Positions 26,315 to 35,026 of a DNA stretch of 64,000 nucleotides are shown in pieces. The notes under the pieces were generated by a model, which made no database searches, was not told the origin of the DNA, and worked only from the letters and a program-made list of their open reading frames with translations. The stretch's first letter is position 1; every line of letters starts with the position of its first letter. Both the position numbers and the translations under genes were made by a program. The DNA lies in NCBI RefSeq assembly GCF_023151555.2, contig NZ_CP100426.1:620001-684000 (forward strand). Reading direction: 5' to 3'. The stretch comes from Photobacterium sp. CCB-ST2H9 (GTDB lineage Bacteria > Pseudomonadota > Gammaproteobacteria > Enterobacterales > Vibrionaceae).

Positions 26315-26995
26315 TTAATTTTCTTTTGGCAGTGCGACATCAATTTTTGCGTTCAGTACATCCAACTCATTTTGAAGCGCAGTTTTTTCCACTTCTGCTT
26401 CAGTCACTTTGGCAAGTTTCTCTTCATACCGATCGCAGTCCGCCTGAGACACCCAATTCCAGCTTTGACCTGTTTTGAATTCTTCACAAGGCTTTTTGAA
26501 TTCATCTGCCACACGTCGTGCCTGCTTCAGCTCTGCATCGGCCTGACTGAGCTGTTTCTGCAGCTCAAGCTGCTGCTGATACAACGCCTTTGAGTTCGAC
26601 AAAACGGTCTGCTGTTTTTTGGTGGCTTCAGTCAGCGTTTCAACTTTGGTATCCAGCTTTTCTTTGCTGACAGACAACTGTTTTTTTTGCTGCTTCAGTG
26701 AGGCAAGTTGTTTTTCGTAATCTTTCTGAAGCGTTTCCAGTGCCTGCTCTTTTTCGGCCAGCGTCTCTTGCAGTTTTTTAAATGCAATGGCTTTTTCTGT
26801 TTCGAGGGTCTCAAGCGTATCTAACCGCCCGCTCAGGCTTTGAATTTGCTCAATTTGCCCAGCGTTTTTTTCACGCAGTGATTTCAGTTCAACAGCCTGG
26901 GGTTGTTGCTGAAAATGCCCAATTGCCGATGCCAGTGCAGCGCCGGCAATAAAACCAGCGACCAGAGTCACTTTCCAGTTTGACATCAACTCCAT
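26315..26995 (-). CDS. Membrane-anchored coiled-coil protein
   Basis: Protein of 226 residues with one N-terminal membrane segment (WKVTLVAGFIAGAALASAIGHF) followed by a long coiled coil (about residues 35-155, rich in K, E, Q and L) and a C-terminal part with two cysteines (KPCEEF and ADCDRY) that could pair. It is probably in the periplasm. AGGAG six bases before ATG 26995. No family recognised. Probably co-transcribed with the downstream cupin gene. Confidence 0.65.
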   Translation of the reverse strand: MELMSNWKVTLVAGFIAGAALASAIGHFQQQPQAVELKSLREKNAGQIEQIQSLSGRLDTLETLETEKAIAFKKLQETLAEKEQALETLQKDYEKQLASLKQQKKQLSVSKEKLDTKVETLTEATKKQQTVLSNSKALYQQQLELQKQLSQADAELKQARRVADEFKKPCEEFKTGQSWNWVSQADCDRYEEKLAKVTEAEVEKTALQNELDVLNAKIDVALPKEN

Positions 26996-27341
26996 CCCAT
27001 ACTCCTATTCACTTACCCGTTTGACAGACACAGGCAGGCAATCACAAACTGTTCATTAGCCTAACATACTCATTTCCTGAGATGTCAGAGTACTTTCAAT
27101 AATAAAGGCTGTTTGCTCACCCGTCAGTCTCTCACGTTATTTTTCGGACAGCACCCCGTATTCCGGGCGGATGAACCCGGTTTTTATCATGGTTTCTTTC
27201 GCAAAGCTGATGTCTGCCGCGGTGAATCTGACACAGGAATTTACATATAAGCCGCAGTCTTACGCTTTCTGAAAGCACCCGATACTCTCCTCCGTCCGGC
27301 ACTCAATTATCGTGTACCTTTTCCATTATGAAAGGAACGAA
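26996..27341. other. Intergenic, with a possible gene fragment
   Basis: About 350 bases. On the minus strand, 27137-27259 is an open stretch of 40 codons with no start whose C-terminal part (ADISFAKETMIKTGFIRPEY) looks protein-like and may be the tail of a lost solute-binding protein gene. Otherwise nothing was recognised; the promoter of ligE must lie here. Confidence 0.3.
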
Positions 27342-28214
27342 ATGATGAAGTATTCTGCACTTGCCATTATGATCATGCTTGCGCTCAGCCCGCAGACCCT
27401 CGCCAAGGAAACTGTGACAACCATGCGGGCACATTCCATTGACTGGCAGGATGATACTGTCGTGCTCCCGGCAGGAAGCGTCATCACCGACTATTGGGTC
27501 AGTGAAAAACTGGATGGCGTACGTGCCTTCTGGACTGGCAGCCAGCTGCAGACACGATCGGGTCATCAGATTCATGCGCCTGACTGGTTTACGAAAGACT
27601 TTCCCAAAGAAGCGTTAGAAGGTGAATTATGGGCAGGCAGGAACCAGTTTCATCTGACCATGCAAACCGTTCTGGATAGCGTCCCCAACGAAACCCTGTG
27701 GCGGAAGATTCAGTTCATGGTATTTGATGCCCCGGACCAGCCAGGCATATTCGATGAACGGTTGGCACATGTCACGCCCCTGATTGATTCATTACACCTG
27801 CAACAGATCAAAGCGGTTCATCAGCGAAAGCTGGATTCAATACAGACTCTGGAGCACTGGCTGAATGAAGTCGAATGCCATGGAGGCGAAGGTCTGATGC
27901 TGCATCGGGGCAAACAACGTTATATCGCGGGCAAAGCAGATGGTTTGCTGAAACTGAAGCGATTCGAAGATGCAGAAGCGATCGTCGTTGGTTACGAACC
28001 GGGAAAAGGAAAATATCAGGGACTGACCGGAGCAATCTGGGTGAAGATGGACAATCACCCGCTCTTTAAAATTGGCTCAGGCTTCAGCGATGCAGAGCGC
28101 GCTTCCCCGCCCGAAATCGGCAGTATTGTGACCTTCAGGTATAACGGATTCACCCAAAATCGTATCCCGAGGTTTGCACGCTTTCTGAGATCGCGTCCGG
28201 CTGAAACGCTCTGA
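27342..28214 (+). CDS. ligE: Periplasmic ATP-dependent DNA ligase LigE
   Basis: Minimal ATP-dependent DNA ligase of 290 residues with a signal peptide (about 20 residues, ending TLAK). Motif I is EKLDGVRA with adenylated K56; motifs III (FMVFDAP), IIIa/IV (GGEGLMLHR) and V (GLLKLKRF) are present, followed by the OB domain. It lacks any extra DNA-binding domain. Family work links LigE to repair of external DNA during natural competence, which fits an export signal. AAAGGA five bases before ATG 27342. Confidence 0.9.
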   Translation: MMKYSALAIMIMLALSPQTLAKETVTTMRAHSIDWQDDTVVLPAGSVITDYWVSEKLDGVRAFWTGSQLQTRSGHQIHAPDWFTKDFPKEALEGELWAGRNQFHLTMQTVLDSVPNETLWRKIQFMVFDAPDQPGIFDERLAHVTPLIDSLHLQQIKAVHQRKLDSIQTLEHWLNEVECHGGEGLMLHRGKQRYIAGKADGLLKLKRFEDAEAIVVGYEPGKGKYQGLTGAIWVKMDNHPLFKIGSGFSDAERASPPEIGSIVTFRYNGFTQNRIPRFARFLRSRPAETL

Positions 28215-28225
28215 CTGCCTGGATC

Positions 28226-28253
28226 GAAAAAGGGCTTGCCACTGGCAAGCCCT
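28226..28253. terminator. Terminator between ligE and the VC0807-like gene
   Basis: Stem AGGGCTTGCC (28231-28240) with GGCAAGCCCT (28244-28253); A5 on the left provides a T run for the minus-strand gene. Confidence 0.8.
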
Positions 28254-28266
28254 CATCAGTTCACAA

Positions 28267-28953
28267 TTACTGAACCTTAAAGATTTGGTTTGCTTCCAGA
28301 TTTGTCATACGACGAATTGAGCGCCAGACATAATAGAAGATACCAAACATCATCAGCATCGACGGGATCGCAATCATGGGATAGCTCAACAACGTCATTT
28401 CGCCCAGCTCTTCATTGAAAGCTTCAGAACCTGCCGGACTGGTCACAATGCTTGTCGCCAGCACGTAATTCATCACCGCAGAGAAAGCAAAAGTACTGGC
28501 AAACAAGTAGTTCGACTGAGTCAGACACTTATTGAATTCAGACTGCTTCCCGGACTGATTGAGTTTCTCCTTAATCAGCTCAAGGTTCAGGACGGCGTCA
28601 TTGAAAATCATTTTGGTCACAATGGGATACTTGGTAAATGTTGAACCAAATACCACCACACCAATCAAGCCGGGTATCAGCGCTTCTTTGATTGCAAGCC
28701 ACTGCGTATCCAGTTCCAGCAGACCGATACCGCCGGTCAGAAGTACGCTGATAAAACCCAACAGAGAGATAAAGTTAAATTTCTTATGCTTGAGCAATTC
28801 ATAGCTGCCCAGAATCACAGGAAATGCCAGTGCAAGCAGCAACGCATTGACCGGACCAAGTTGCTCCTGACCACTGAGTTTCATCAGAATGACAGATGGC
28901 ACAATGACGTTAAAGATGAGGTCGGTAAGTGGGTTCGATTTTTTTTCAGTCAT
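28267..28953 (-). CDS. VC0807-like integral membrane protein
   Basis: Inner-membrane protein of 228 residues with about five to six hydrophobic segments (VIVPSVILMKL, LLLALAFPVILGSYELL, ISLLGFISVLLTGGIGLLEL, ALIPGLIGVVVFG, then two near the C-terminus). It matches the family named after Vibrio cholerae VC0807; function is unknown. A conserved-looking cytoplasmic or periplasmic loop (LIKEKLNQSGKQSEFNKCL) lies mid-protein. Single gene. Confidence 0.75.
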   Translation of the reverse strand: MTEKKSNPLTDLIFNVIVPSVILMKLSGQEQLGPVNALLLALAFPVILGSYELLKHKKFNFISLLGFISVLLTGGIGLLELDTQWLAIKEALIPGLIGVVVFGSTFTKYPIVTKMIFNDAVLNLELIKEKLNQSGKQSEFNKCLTQSNYLFASTFAFSAVMNYVLATSIVTSPAGSEAFNEELGEMTLLSYPMIAIPSMLMMFGIFYYVWRSIRRMTNLEANQIFKVQ

Positions 28954-29253
28954 ACTTAAGGCTGTTTATCTTTTAAATTCTTGAATAATTTCAACTTTTG
29001 TTGAATCAAATGCGTTTTCGAATCGACACATTGTTTCGCCATTTCTCCAGAAAGTAAAGTTGAAAGCAGTTACAAGGCTTTTCGCAAGGCCTGCTGATAG
29101 TTTCCATTCTAGTGCAATCATCCGGCATCGTGTACTCCCCCTTGACTTTCCAGTCAGAGAAGACCAAGGTCAATGTTCAGATAAAAGCTGCGCGATAACA
29201 ACTAAACTTCTCTTATGAAAGATTTTTTTCGTTAAACTGAAAAGGATGTCCCT
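28954..29253. other. Intergenic between divergent genes
   Basis: About 300 bases without a recognisable gene or structured RNA. It must hold promoters for the VC0807-like gene and the hydrolase. Confidence 0.4.
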
Positions 29254-29793
29254 ATGTTAGATCGCAACAAAACCGCACTCGTCATCGTAGATGTTCAGGG
29301 AAAACTGGCCACCCTGATGGACGACACACAGACCCTCTTCCACAACCTGTCCGTGATCACTCAAGGCGCCACTGCACTGAATCTGCCCATTATCTGGCTG
29401 GAACAATTACCGGACAAACTCGGTCCGACGATCCCTCAGGTTGCCGATTACCTTGCGGAGCACACCCCCATCGCGAAGAACTGCTTCAGCGGCTGCCACT
29501 CTGCAGAATTTATGGATGCACTTCAGTCAACCGGTTGTGAAAACGTCATTCTGGTCGGTATTGAAGCACATATCTGTGTGTACCAGACCGCCATGGATTT
29601 ACTGGAAAAAGGGTTCCATGTTGAAGTCATTGCAGATGCTGTTTCTTCCCGTATCGCAAACAACAAAACTGTCGCATTGAATCGTATGCAGCAGGCCGGT
29701 GTTGCTTTATCTTGTACCGAGATGGTGCTGTTCGAGCTGCAACGGGTCGCTGAGGGCGAAAGCTTCAAGAAAATCTTAAACTTAATCAAATAA
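29254..29793 (+). CDS. Isochorismatase-like cysteine hydrolase (YcaC-like)
   Basis: Cytosolic hydrolase of 179 residues with the catalytic triad D13 (VIVDVQ), K75 (IAKNCFS) and C108 (GIEAHICV). Family members hydrolyse amides such as nicotinamide or ureidoacrylate; the substrate here is not known. The length and EAHICVYQTA motif place it nearer the YcaC group than true isochorismatases. Single gene. Confidence 0.88.
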   Translation: MLDRNKTALVIVDVQGKLATLMDDTQTLFHNLSVITQGATALNLPIIWLEQLPDKLGPTIPQVADYLAEHTPIAKNCFSGCHSAEFMDALQSTGCENVILVGIEAHICVYQTAMDLLEKGFHVEVIADAVSSRIANNKTVALNRMQQAGVALSCTEMVLFELQRVAEGESFKKILNLIK

Positions 29794-29849
29794 CTGTGTT
29801 TTGCCTCAGCAACAGCGTCACAGAAAATTGATCCCGGATTCACTGCGTG

Positions 29850-29880
29850 CTATCTTATTTTTACACACAAAATAAGATAG
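29850..29880. promoter_or_regulatory. Perfect palindrome upstream of nagA, possible NagC-type operator
   Basis: Two perfect 12-bp arms, CTATCTTATTTT (29850-29861) and AAAATAAGATAG (29869-29880), with a 7-base centre. It ends 40 bases before the nagA ATG and follows the T-rich/A-rich symmetry of NagC (ROK family) sites, although it lacks the central C/G pair of the E. coli consensus. A role as the terminator of the upstream hydrolase is less likely because no T run follows. Confidence 0.5.
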
Positions 29881-29920
29881 CCAATGTAACATCTCCTATC
29901 GCGCATTTAGGAATCCGGCC

Positions 29921-31066
29921 ATGTATGCAATAACACATATCAACGTGTTTAATGGCAACACGATTGAAAATGATCAAGCCATACTGATTGACGGCGACAG
30001 GATCGCCAGCGTCATCCCAATGTCTGAGGCAAATCAAAGCCAGTCGCTTCCTGAACAATGCATCGATGGAACCGGATTGCTGGCAACCGCGGGTTTTATT
30101 GATATTCAGTTAAATGGCTGCGGAGGCGTCCTGCTCAATACGGATATTGCGAAATCCACGCTGGACACCATGAATGCCACAAACCTCCGGCACGGTACCA
30201 CCCAATATCTTCCGACCTTTATTACCAGCGAAACCGATCGATTCAATCAGGTCATCCGGCTCATTGAAAGCATCCGGCAACCTGAAGAGGAAGGCATCCT
30301 GGGATTACATTTAGAAGGCCCCTTCATCAGTAAAGAGAAGAAAGGTGCGCATCAGGAAGATTGCATCCGTGATTTAGATGAAGAGACTGCCCGTTTTCTG
30401 GCGGCTCATGCCGATCGCATCAAAGTGGTTACGCTTGCTCCGGAAGCCTGTAACCAGGGTGTCATAGATATTCTGACCCGCGCCGGAATCATCGTTTCAA
30501 TGGGTCATACCAATGGTCAGTACACGGATTATGCCGCCAAACAGGGCATTACCATGGCGACCCACCTCTTTAATGCCATGAGCCCGCTGGACTCACGTGA
30601 ACCTGGCGCGGTTGGATATATTTTCGATCAGAAACCCCATGCCGGCATCATTGTTGATGGGATTCATGTGAATTATGCCTCGGTGCGTATCGCCCACCAG
30701 CTCCTGGGTGAGAAATTATTTATGGTCACGGATGCTGTCGCTCCTGCAGGCACGACAATGAAAGAATACGATATGCCTGGCGCAAAAGCATATGTCACTG
30801 ACGGTAAATGCCACTACGCTGACGGCACAATTGCAGGCGCTGCCATCACGATGATTGAAGGCATCAGAAACCTGATTCAACATGTTGGGCTGTCAAAAGA
30901 AGAAGCACTGCGGATGGCCAGTCTTTACCCTGCCAAAGCTCTGGGACTGGAGACACAATATGGTCGCGTTCAAGCAGGTTATACAGCCAATCTGGCCCTG
31001 CTGAGTGATGACTTAGAGGTCAGGTCAGCGATTCAGATGGGTCAATTCCATTCATTTCCGGCATGA
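29921..31066 (+). CDS. nagA: N-acetylglucosamine-6-phosphate deacetylase
   Basis: Removes the acetyl group from GlcNAc-6-P, giving GlcN-6-P for glycolysis or wall synthesis. Amidohydrolase TIM barrel with metal ligands E132 (HLEGPF), H196 (SMGHTNG), H215 (ATHLFNAM) and catalytic D271 (VTDAVAPAG), almost the same numbering as E. coli NagA. Length 381 is normal. Unlike in E. coli it stands without nagB or nagC beside it. A palindrome lies just upstream and a strong terminator downstream. Confidence 0.95.
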   Translation: MYAITHINVFNGNTIENDQAILIDGDRIASVIPMSEANQSQSLPEQCIDGTGLLATAGFIDIQLNGCGGVLLNTDIAKSTLDTMNATNLRHGTTQYLPTFITSETDRFNQVIRLIESIRQPEEEGILGLHLEGPFISKEKKGAHQEDCIRDLDEETARFLAAHADRIKVVTLAPEACNQGVIDILTRAGIIVSMGHTNGQYTDYAAKQGITMATHLFNAMSPLDSREPGAVGYIFDQKPHAGIIVDGIHVNYASVRIAHQLLGEKLFMVTDAVAPAGTTMKEYDMPGAKAYVTDGKCHYADGTIAGAAITMIEGIRNLIQHVGLSKEEALRMASLYPAKALGLETQYGRVQAGYTANLALLSDDLEVRSAIQMGQFHSFPA

Positions 31067-31088
31067 GCCACCCAATCAATTCCTGAAA

Positions 31089-31120
31089 GTCAAAAGGGTC
31101 GCATTAGCGACCCTTTTGAC
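31089..31120. terminator. Bidirectional terminator after nagA
   Basis: Fourteen-base perfect arms GTCAAAAGGGTCGC (31089-31102) and its complement (31107-31120) with a 4-base loop ATTA; A and T runs lie inside the arms on either side. Confidence 0.88.
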
Positions 31121-31142
31121 AGCATATTGCCGGAGATTTCTT

Positions 31143-31505
31143 TTACGCGTTAGCCAGTTTAGCGGTTTCAATCCGGCTGAGCTGGAATTCCCGCAATTTG
31201 AAATAGCTGTAGGTTGCAACAATTGAAAAGAACAGGTAAGACAAGGCGAACACCAGCGGAGAATTGATGATCTGATTTTCCAGTCCCCACATCACACCCA
31301 AGACGGTCACCCCCATCTTCGCCATTAATCCTGAAAGTAACAGCATGAAAGCCAGTTGCGGATAGCGAGTGGACCGGAACGCGAGCCAGTATGCAACACC
31401 AACAGCCAGCGATGCCACACCAAATCCCGCCATAAATGAATGAAAATGTTCACCTGACAACACAGCCGCCACTACAGAGACCAGAAAAATGAACAGAAAC
31501 TTCAT
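31143..31505 (-). CDS. Small integral membrane protein
   Basis: Protein of 120 residues with four hydrophobic segments: FLFIFLVSVVAAVLSG, FGVASLAVGVAYWLAF, LAFMLLLSGLMAKMGVTVLG and VFALSYLFFSIVATYSYF. The short ends are charged. No family recognised. ATG 31505 after a GAGGTGG site is preferred over the start at 31526. Convergent with nagA. Confidence 0.6.
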   Translation of the reverse strand: MKFLFIFLVSVVAAVLSGEHFHSFMAGFGVASLAVGVAYWLAFRSTRYPQLAFMLLLSGLMAKMGVTVLGVMWGLENQIINSPLVFALSYLFFSIVATYSYFKLREFQLSRIETAKLANA

Positions 31506-31526
31506 GACCACCTCATTGAAACACAT

Positions 31527-32069
31527 CGAAATTGATACCGCAGGCGCGTATTCAGACCAGCCTGTAAATTTCCGTGTATTGTTCCAGTTTTCCTGATGAT
31601 TTTATAGCCATGAAGTATGTTCGAAATGTTATCAAAATATTTCAAATTCAGTCATTTACATTTTGAAACACAGTAAATATCCGTCAGATAAGGAGATCCC
31701 CCAGAAAAGTTAAAAAAACGTTAATTTTTATTACGCTAGTGGAATATCTCTTGAAACAACAAAAATGAAATATAATATTTAAGAATCGAGTCATTGCTAT
31801 GCAGTACACCAATACGTTACTGTGTGGTCACAACAATAGTCAGGATTAAATCCTGAATTCACAGTTTCATCAGTAAAAATCGCAATTCTGTGAAGGATAC
31901 ACGGACAAACCCATGCAACACTCCCCCTCTTTGCCGTTACATCAGTTTTTTAGCATGTTATGAAACTGGGATATTGCTCTTAGCTTTTTACCCTGATCTA
32001 TGACAACTGAAGCCAAACCTCTATAATCCCCTGAATTTTGGTATAAATACTCAACTTTTCGGATACAAG
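31527..32069. other. Long AT-rich intergenic region before cheV
   Basis: About 540 bases with no ORF that has a ribosome binding site. A weak inverted repeat TTCACAG/CTGTGAA with a long loop lies near 31859-31895. No conserved RNA could be recognised. It probably holds the promoters for both flanking genes. Confidence 0.4.
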
Positions 32070-33062
32070 ATGACGACGATTCTCGACGCTGTCGATCTAC
32101 GAACACAACTTGTCGGAGAAAACCGCCTGGAACTGCTCATCTTCCGGCTCCACTCCGCACAACTTTTTGCAATAAACGTGTTTAAAGTGCGCGAGGTCGT
32201 CAAGCAGCCTCATTTACATTCACTGCCTGGCAGCCATTCCAACGTCTGTGGTGTCGCGAATATTCGCGGTCAATCCATCCCGATTATTGACCTACGTAGT
32301 GCTATCGGCGTTCGTGCGACTCAGGAAAGTGATGAAACGAATCTCATCATTACAGAATACAACCGCAGTGTTCAGGGCTTTCTTGTCGCTCAGGTCCTCA
32401 ACATTGCCAACCTGACCTGGCAGGATATTCAGCCTCCCCCAAGTCATGTTGGCAAAAACAATTACCTCACCGCTATCACTCGTGTGAAGCGAGACGGTGC
32501 TGAAAGACTGGTCAGCATTGTTGATGTAGAGAAAGTTCTGGCACAAATTGTGGATTACAACACTGATATTTCTGAGCATGTGCTGGACGAAAACCTGGTC
32601 AGCGAATTATCCGGGCGGAAAGTGTTAATCGTGGACGATTCATCAACCGCCCGCTCACAAATTCGCGATACGCTGTCTCAGCTCAGTCTGGACGTGATTG
32701 AAGCCACAAACGGCAGAGAAGCGCTGGATATACTCAAAGGCTGGTGTGATGAAGGCAAAGTGATCAATCAGGAAATTCTGATGATGTTCACTGATGCCGA
32801 AATGCCGGAAATGGATGGTTATCGCCTGACCCATGAAATCCGTCAGGATGCACGGATGAGCAACCTGTTTATAGCGCTCAATACCTCACTCAGCGGGAGC
32901 TTTAACCAGGCAATGGTAGAGAAAGTCGGCTGCAACCGGTTTATTTCCAAGTTCCAGCCTGACCTTCTGGTCGAAGTCGTACAGGACCGACTGAGAGAAG
33001 TACTGCAGTCCGCTCCCCGCCTTACTCCTGACCTTTCAGCAATAAATCAGACTAAAGTGTAG
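32070..33062 (+). CDS. cheV: Chemotaxis protein CheV
   Basis: Coupling protein of 330 residues: N-terminal CheW domain (about 15-160) with GVANIRGQSIPIIDL, and C-terminal receiver domain (about 190-320) with DDSS at the acidic pocket and phosphoacceptor Asp in FTDAEMPEMDGY. It links receptors to CheA and, when phosphorylated, tunes adaptation. It stands apart from other chemotaxis genes. Start ATG at 32070. Confidence 0.95.
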   Translation: MTTILDAVDLRTQLVGENRLELLIFRLHSAQLFAINVFKVREVVKQPHLHSLPGSHSNVCGVANIRGQSIPIIDLRSAIGVRATQESDETNLIITEYNRSVQGFLVAQVLNIANLTWQDIQPPPSHVGKNNYLTAITRVKRDGAERLVSIVDVEKVLAQIVDYNTDISEHVLDENLVSELSGRKVLIVDDSSTARSQIRDTLSQLSLDVIEATNGREALDILKGWCDEGKVINQEILMMFTDAEMPEMDGYRLTHEIRQDARMSNLFIALNTSLSGSFNQAMVEKVGCNRFISKFQPDLLVEVVQDRLREVLQSAPRLTPDLSAINQTKV

Positions 33063-33096
33063 AACGGTCAGTTTCAGGAGCCACTTGAGTAACTGA

Positions 33097-33336
33097 TCAG
33101 GGGCCAGTCCGGCCCCATTCACCAGCGATTGAAGCAAAGGCTGAAGCAGAAGGCCGGGGGGCGTCTTCACTATCCATGAATTGCCAAGCATCATCGTTCA
33201 TTCCTTGTATTTGCATCAGATAGTTCGCCGAAGCTGCCGTATCTTCTCCCTTGAATACGAGTTGCATTGTAAAAAGCACCAGAATTGCAATCGGAATCAA
33301 ACTACTGCTGAGTGTAAAACGGGCTGCCGAATCCAT
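33097..33336 (-). CDS. Small membrane protein downstream of pdsO
   Basis: Protein of 79 residues with a single N-terminal membrane segment (SSLIPIAILVLFTMQLVF) and an acidic, Met/Asp-rich tail that ends SIAGEWGRTGP. The stop of pdsO is 12 bases upstream and GAGAGG lies six bases before ATG 33336, so it is likely translated in a pdsO operon. In genomes with a full dedicated sortase system this position would hold the sortase substrate and sortase. No LPxTG-like sorting signal is seen. Function unknown. Confidence 0.6.
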   Translation of the reverse strand: MDSAARFTLSSSLIPIAILVLFTMQLVFKGEDTAASANYLMQIQGMNDDAWQFMDSEDAPRPSASAFASIAGEWGRTGP

Positions 33337-33348
33337 CATGAACCTCTC

Positions 33349-34107
33349 TTAATTCGATTGAGCTGTCTGTACCGGGCCCTGCTGACTGCGCAGCGTGACA
33401 CGACGGTCAAAAAAGTCAGACTCACCATTTTCGTCTGTCTGCAACGGCTCTTCTTCACCATAAGCAATTGTGACGATCTGCAGTGGGTTCACGCCCCGTG
33501 ATTCAAGGTAATCTCTCACGGCATTTGCACGTGCTTCAGACAGCGTCAGGTTTCGCGCGGTTGTGCCACGCCGGTCGGCGTAACCCGACAATTCCCAGTT
33601 CATTTCAGGTGACTGCTTCATCAATTCTGCAATTTCATCCAGCTGGGACTGAAAATGTGGCTCAATCTCCGAGGAACCGGTACGGAAATGAACGTTCATT
33701 GCCAATGCCAGTTCACGTTGTAACTGCGTGGCTCTCAGATTTGCCATTTCCTGTTTCAGCGTGTCATAACTGTCGAGCACGGGCTCCAGCTCAGCATTTC
33801 GGGCATTCAGCGATTGGATTGCCTCTGCCTGTTCACTTAGCCGAGCATTTTGCGTCTCAATATAGCCATCCTGGCCAACGGCTGTACCCAGAATCCCGCC
33901 CACCATTGCCCCGATCACTGCGCCGACGGGGCCGCCGACCATCCCGCCCACTGCGGCCCCTGAACCCATGCCAATCCATTGCTCCTGAACGACAGGTTCA
34001 TTGAAAGACCGCGCGGATTCAGCCTGAGCCTGAGTCGTGGTTGCCGCCAGTGCCGTTGCAACCAGCAGAGTCATCGTGGTTTTCTTCATCAAATTTTTCA
34101 TCGTCAT
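33349..34107 (-). CDS. pdsO: PdsO-type OmpA family protein (sortase-associated)
   Basis: Envelope protein of 252 residues. After a signal peptide ending TQAQA, a glycine zipper (GMGSGAAVGGMVGGPVGAVI) is followed by a coiled coil and a C-terminal OmpA peptidoglycan-binding domain (about 135-240) with SGYADRRGTTARNLTLSEARANAV and DRRV. This layout and its neighbours PdsR and PdsS match the OmpA member of the proteobacterial dedicated sortase system. The start could also be ATG at 34101 (MKNLMKK). Confidence 0.82.
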   Translation of the reverse strand: MTMKNLMKKTTMTLLVATALAATTTQAQAESARSFNEPVVQEQWIGMGSGAAVGGMVGGPVGAVIGAMVGGILGTAVGQDGYIETQNARLSEQAEAIQSLNARNAELEPVLDSYDTLKQEMANLRATQLQRELALAMNVHFRTGSSEIEPHFQSQLDEIAELMKQSPEMNWELSGYADRRGTTARNLTLSEARANAVRDYLESRGVNPLQIVTIAYGEEEPLQTDENGESDFFDRRVTLRSQQGPVQTAQSN

Positions 34108-34339
34108 TCCTCATCTTTCTGATTATGTGAAACAGTCTCCGAGAGCCATCAGGCTGTGCTCGTCTGTCGATGAGTGAATTAAACCAAAGAGTTCGGGCAG
34201 CCGAAGGGAGGAAAAAAGGCAATGTGCTGATGAATTGTGGCAAGAAAATGGCAATTGCAATTCGGGCCGGATTTGGACTTTTTTAGCCCGGAAGTTGCGG
34301 TATAGTCTGCAATATCCAACTGCATAATTGATGTCACCA

Positions 34340-35026
34340 ATGAAACACATAGCGATTGTTGAAGACGAAACCGCGATTCGCGAAAATTACATAGATGTGC
34401 TGAAAAAGCACGGCTACAACGTTCATGGATATGCCGACCGGCAACAAGCTCAGGCTGCATTTGATGTGAAACTACCGGATCTAGCCATTATTGATATTGG
34501 CTTAGGTCATGAAATCGACGGGGGATTTGCACTGTGCCAGTCATTACGCGCGCTCTCCCCGACGCTGCCAATTATATTTCTGACGGCCAGAGACAGCGAC
34601 TTTGATACGGTTTGCGGACTTCGTATGGGCGCCGATGATTACCTGACCAAAGACATCAGCCTGCCCCATCTGATGGCCCGGATTGCAGCACTTTTCCGCC
34701 GGAGTGAACTTCTGGCTTCACCGACTACAGAAGACACACTTCTGTATCGTGAAGAGCTGACTATCGATCAAAACAAAATGCAGATTTTCTGGCGTTCCGA
34801 GCCCGTGGATCTGACGGTAACCGAGTTCTGGATGGTCTACGCACTGGCGAAGCGCCCCGGACATGTCAGAAGCCGCCAGGATCTGATGGATGATGCCAGA
34901 GTGGTTGTCGATGACAGCACAATTACGTCGCACGTCAAACGGATCCGGAAAAAATTTATGCAATGTGATCCCAGCTTCGACCAGATTCACACTGTCTACG
35001 GCATGGGGTACAGATGGGGAGCCTGA
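34340..35026 (+). CDS. pdsR: PdsR-type response regulator
   Basis: OmpR/PhoB-type regulator of 228 residues. Receiver domain (1-120): E8-D9 pocket, phosphoacceptor D52 in AIIDIGLG, Thr in FLTARDSD and Lys in DDYLTKDISL. C-terminal winged helix (about 130-228): LTVTEFWMVYALAKRPGHV and THTVYGMGYRW. The unusual REC start IAIVEDETAIRENYIDVL and the LTKDISLPHL segment are signatures of the dedicated sortase-system regulator family. ATG 34340 is favoured over ATG 34331. Overlaps the kinase gene by 13 bases. Confidence 0.87.
   Translation: MKHIAIVEDETAIRENYIDVLKKHGYNVHGYADRQQAQAAFDVKLPDLAIIDIGLGHEIDGGFALCQSLRALSPTLPIIFLTARDSDFDTVCGLRMGADDYLTKDISLPHLMARIAALFRRSELLASPTTEDTLLYREELTIDQNKMQIFWRSEPVDLTVTEFWMVYALAKRPGHVRSRQDLMDDARVVVDDSTITSHVKRIRKKFMQCDPSFDQIHTVYGMGYRWGA

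Noticed and set aside
29850..29880. Terminator of the isochorismatase-like gene
   Set aside because: Long perfect AT-rich arms without a following T run; an operator for nagA fits better.
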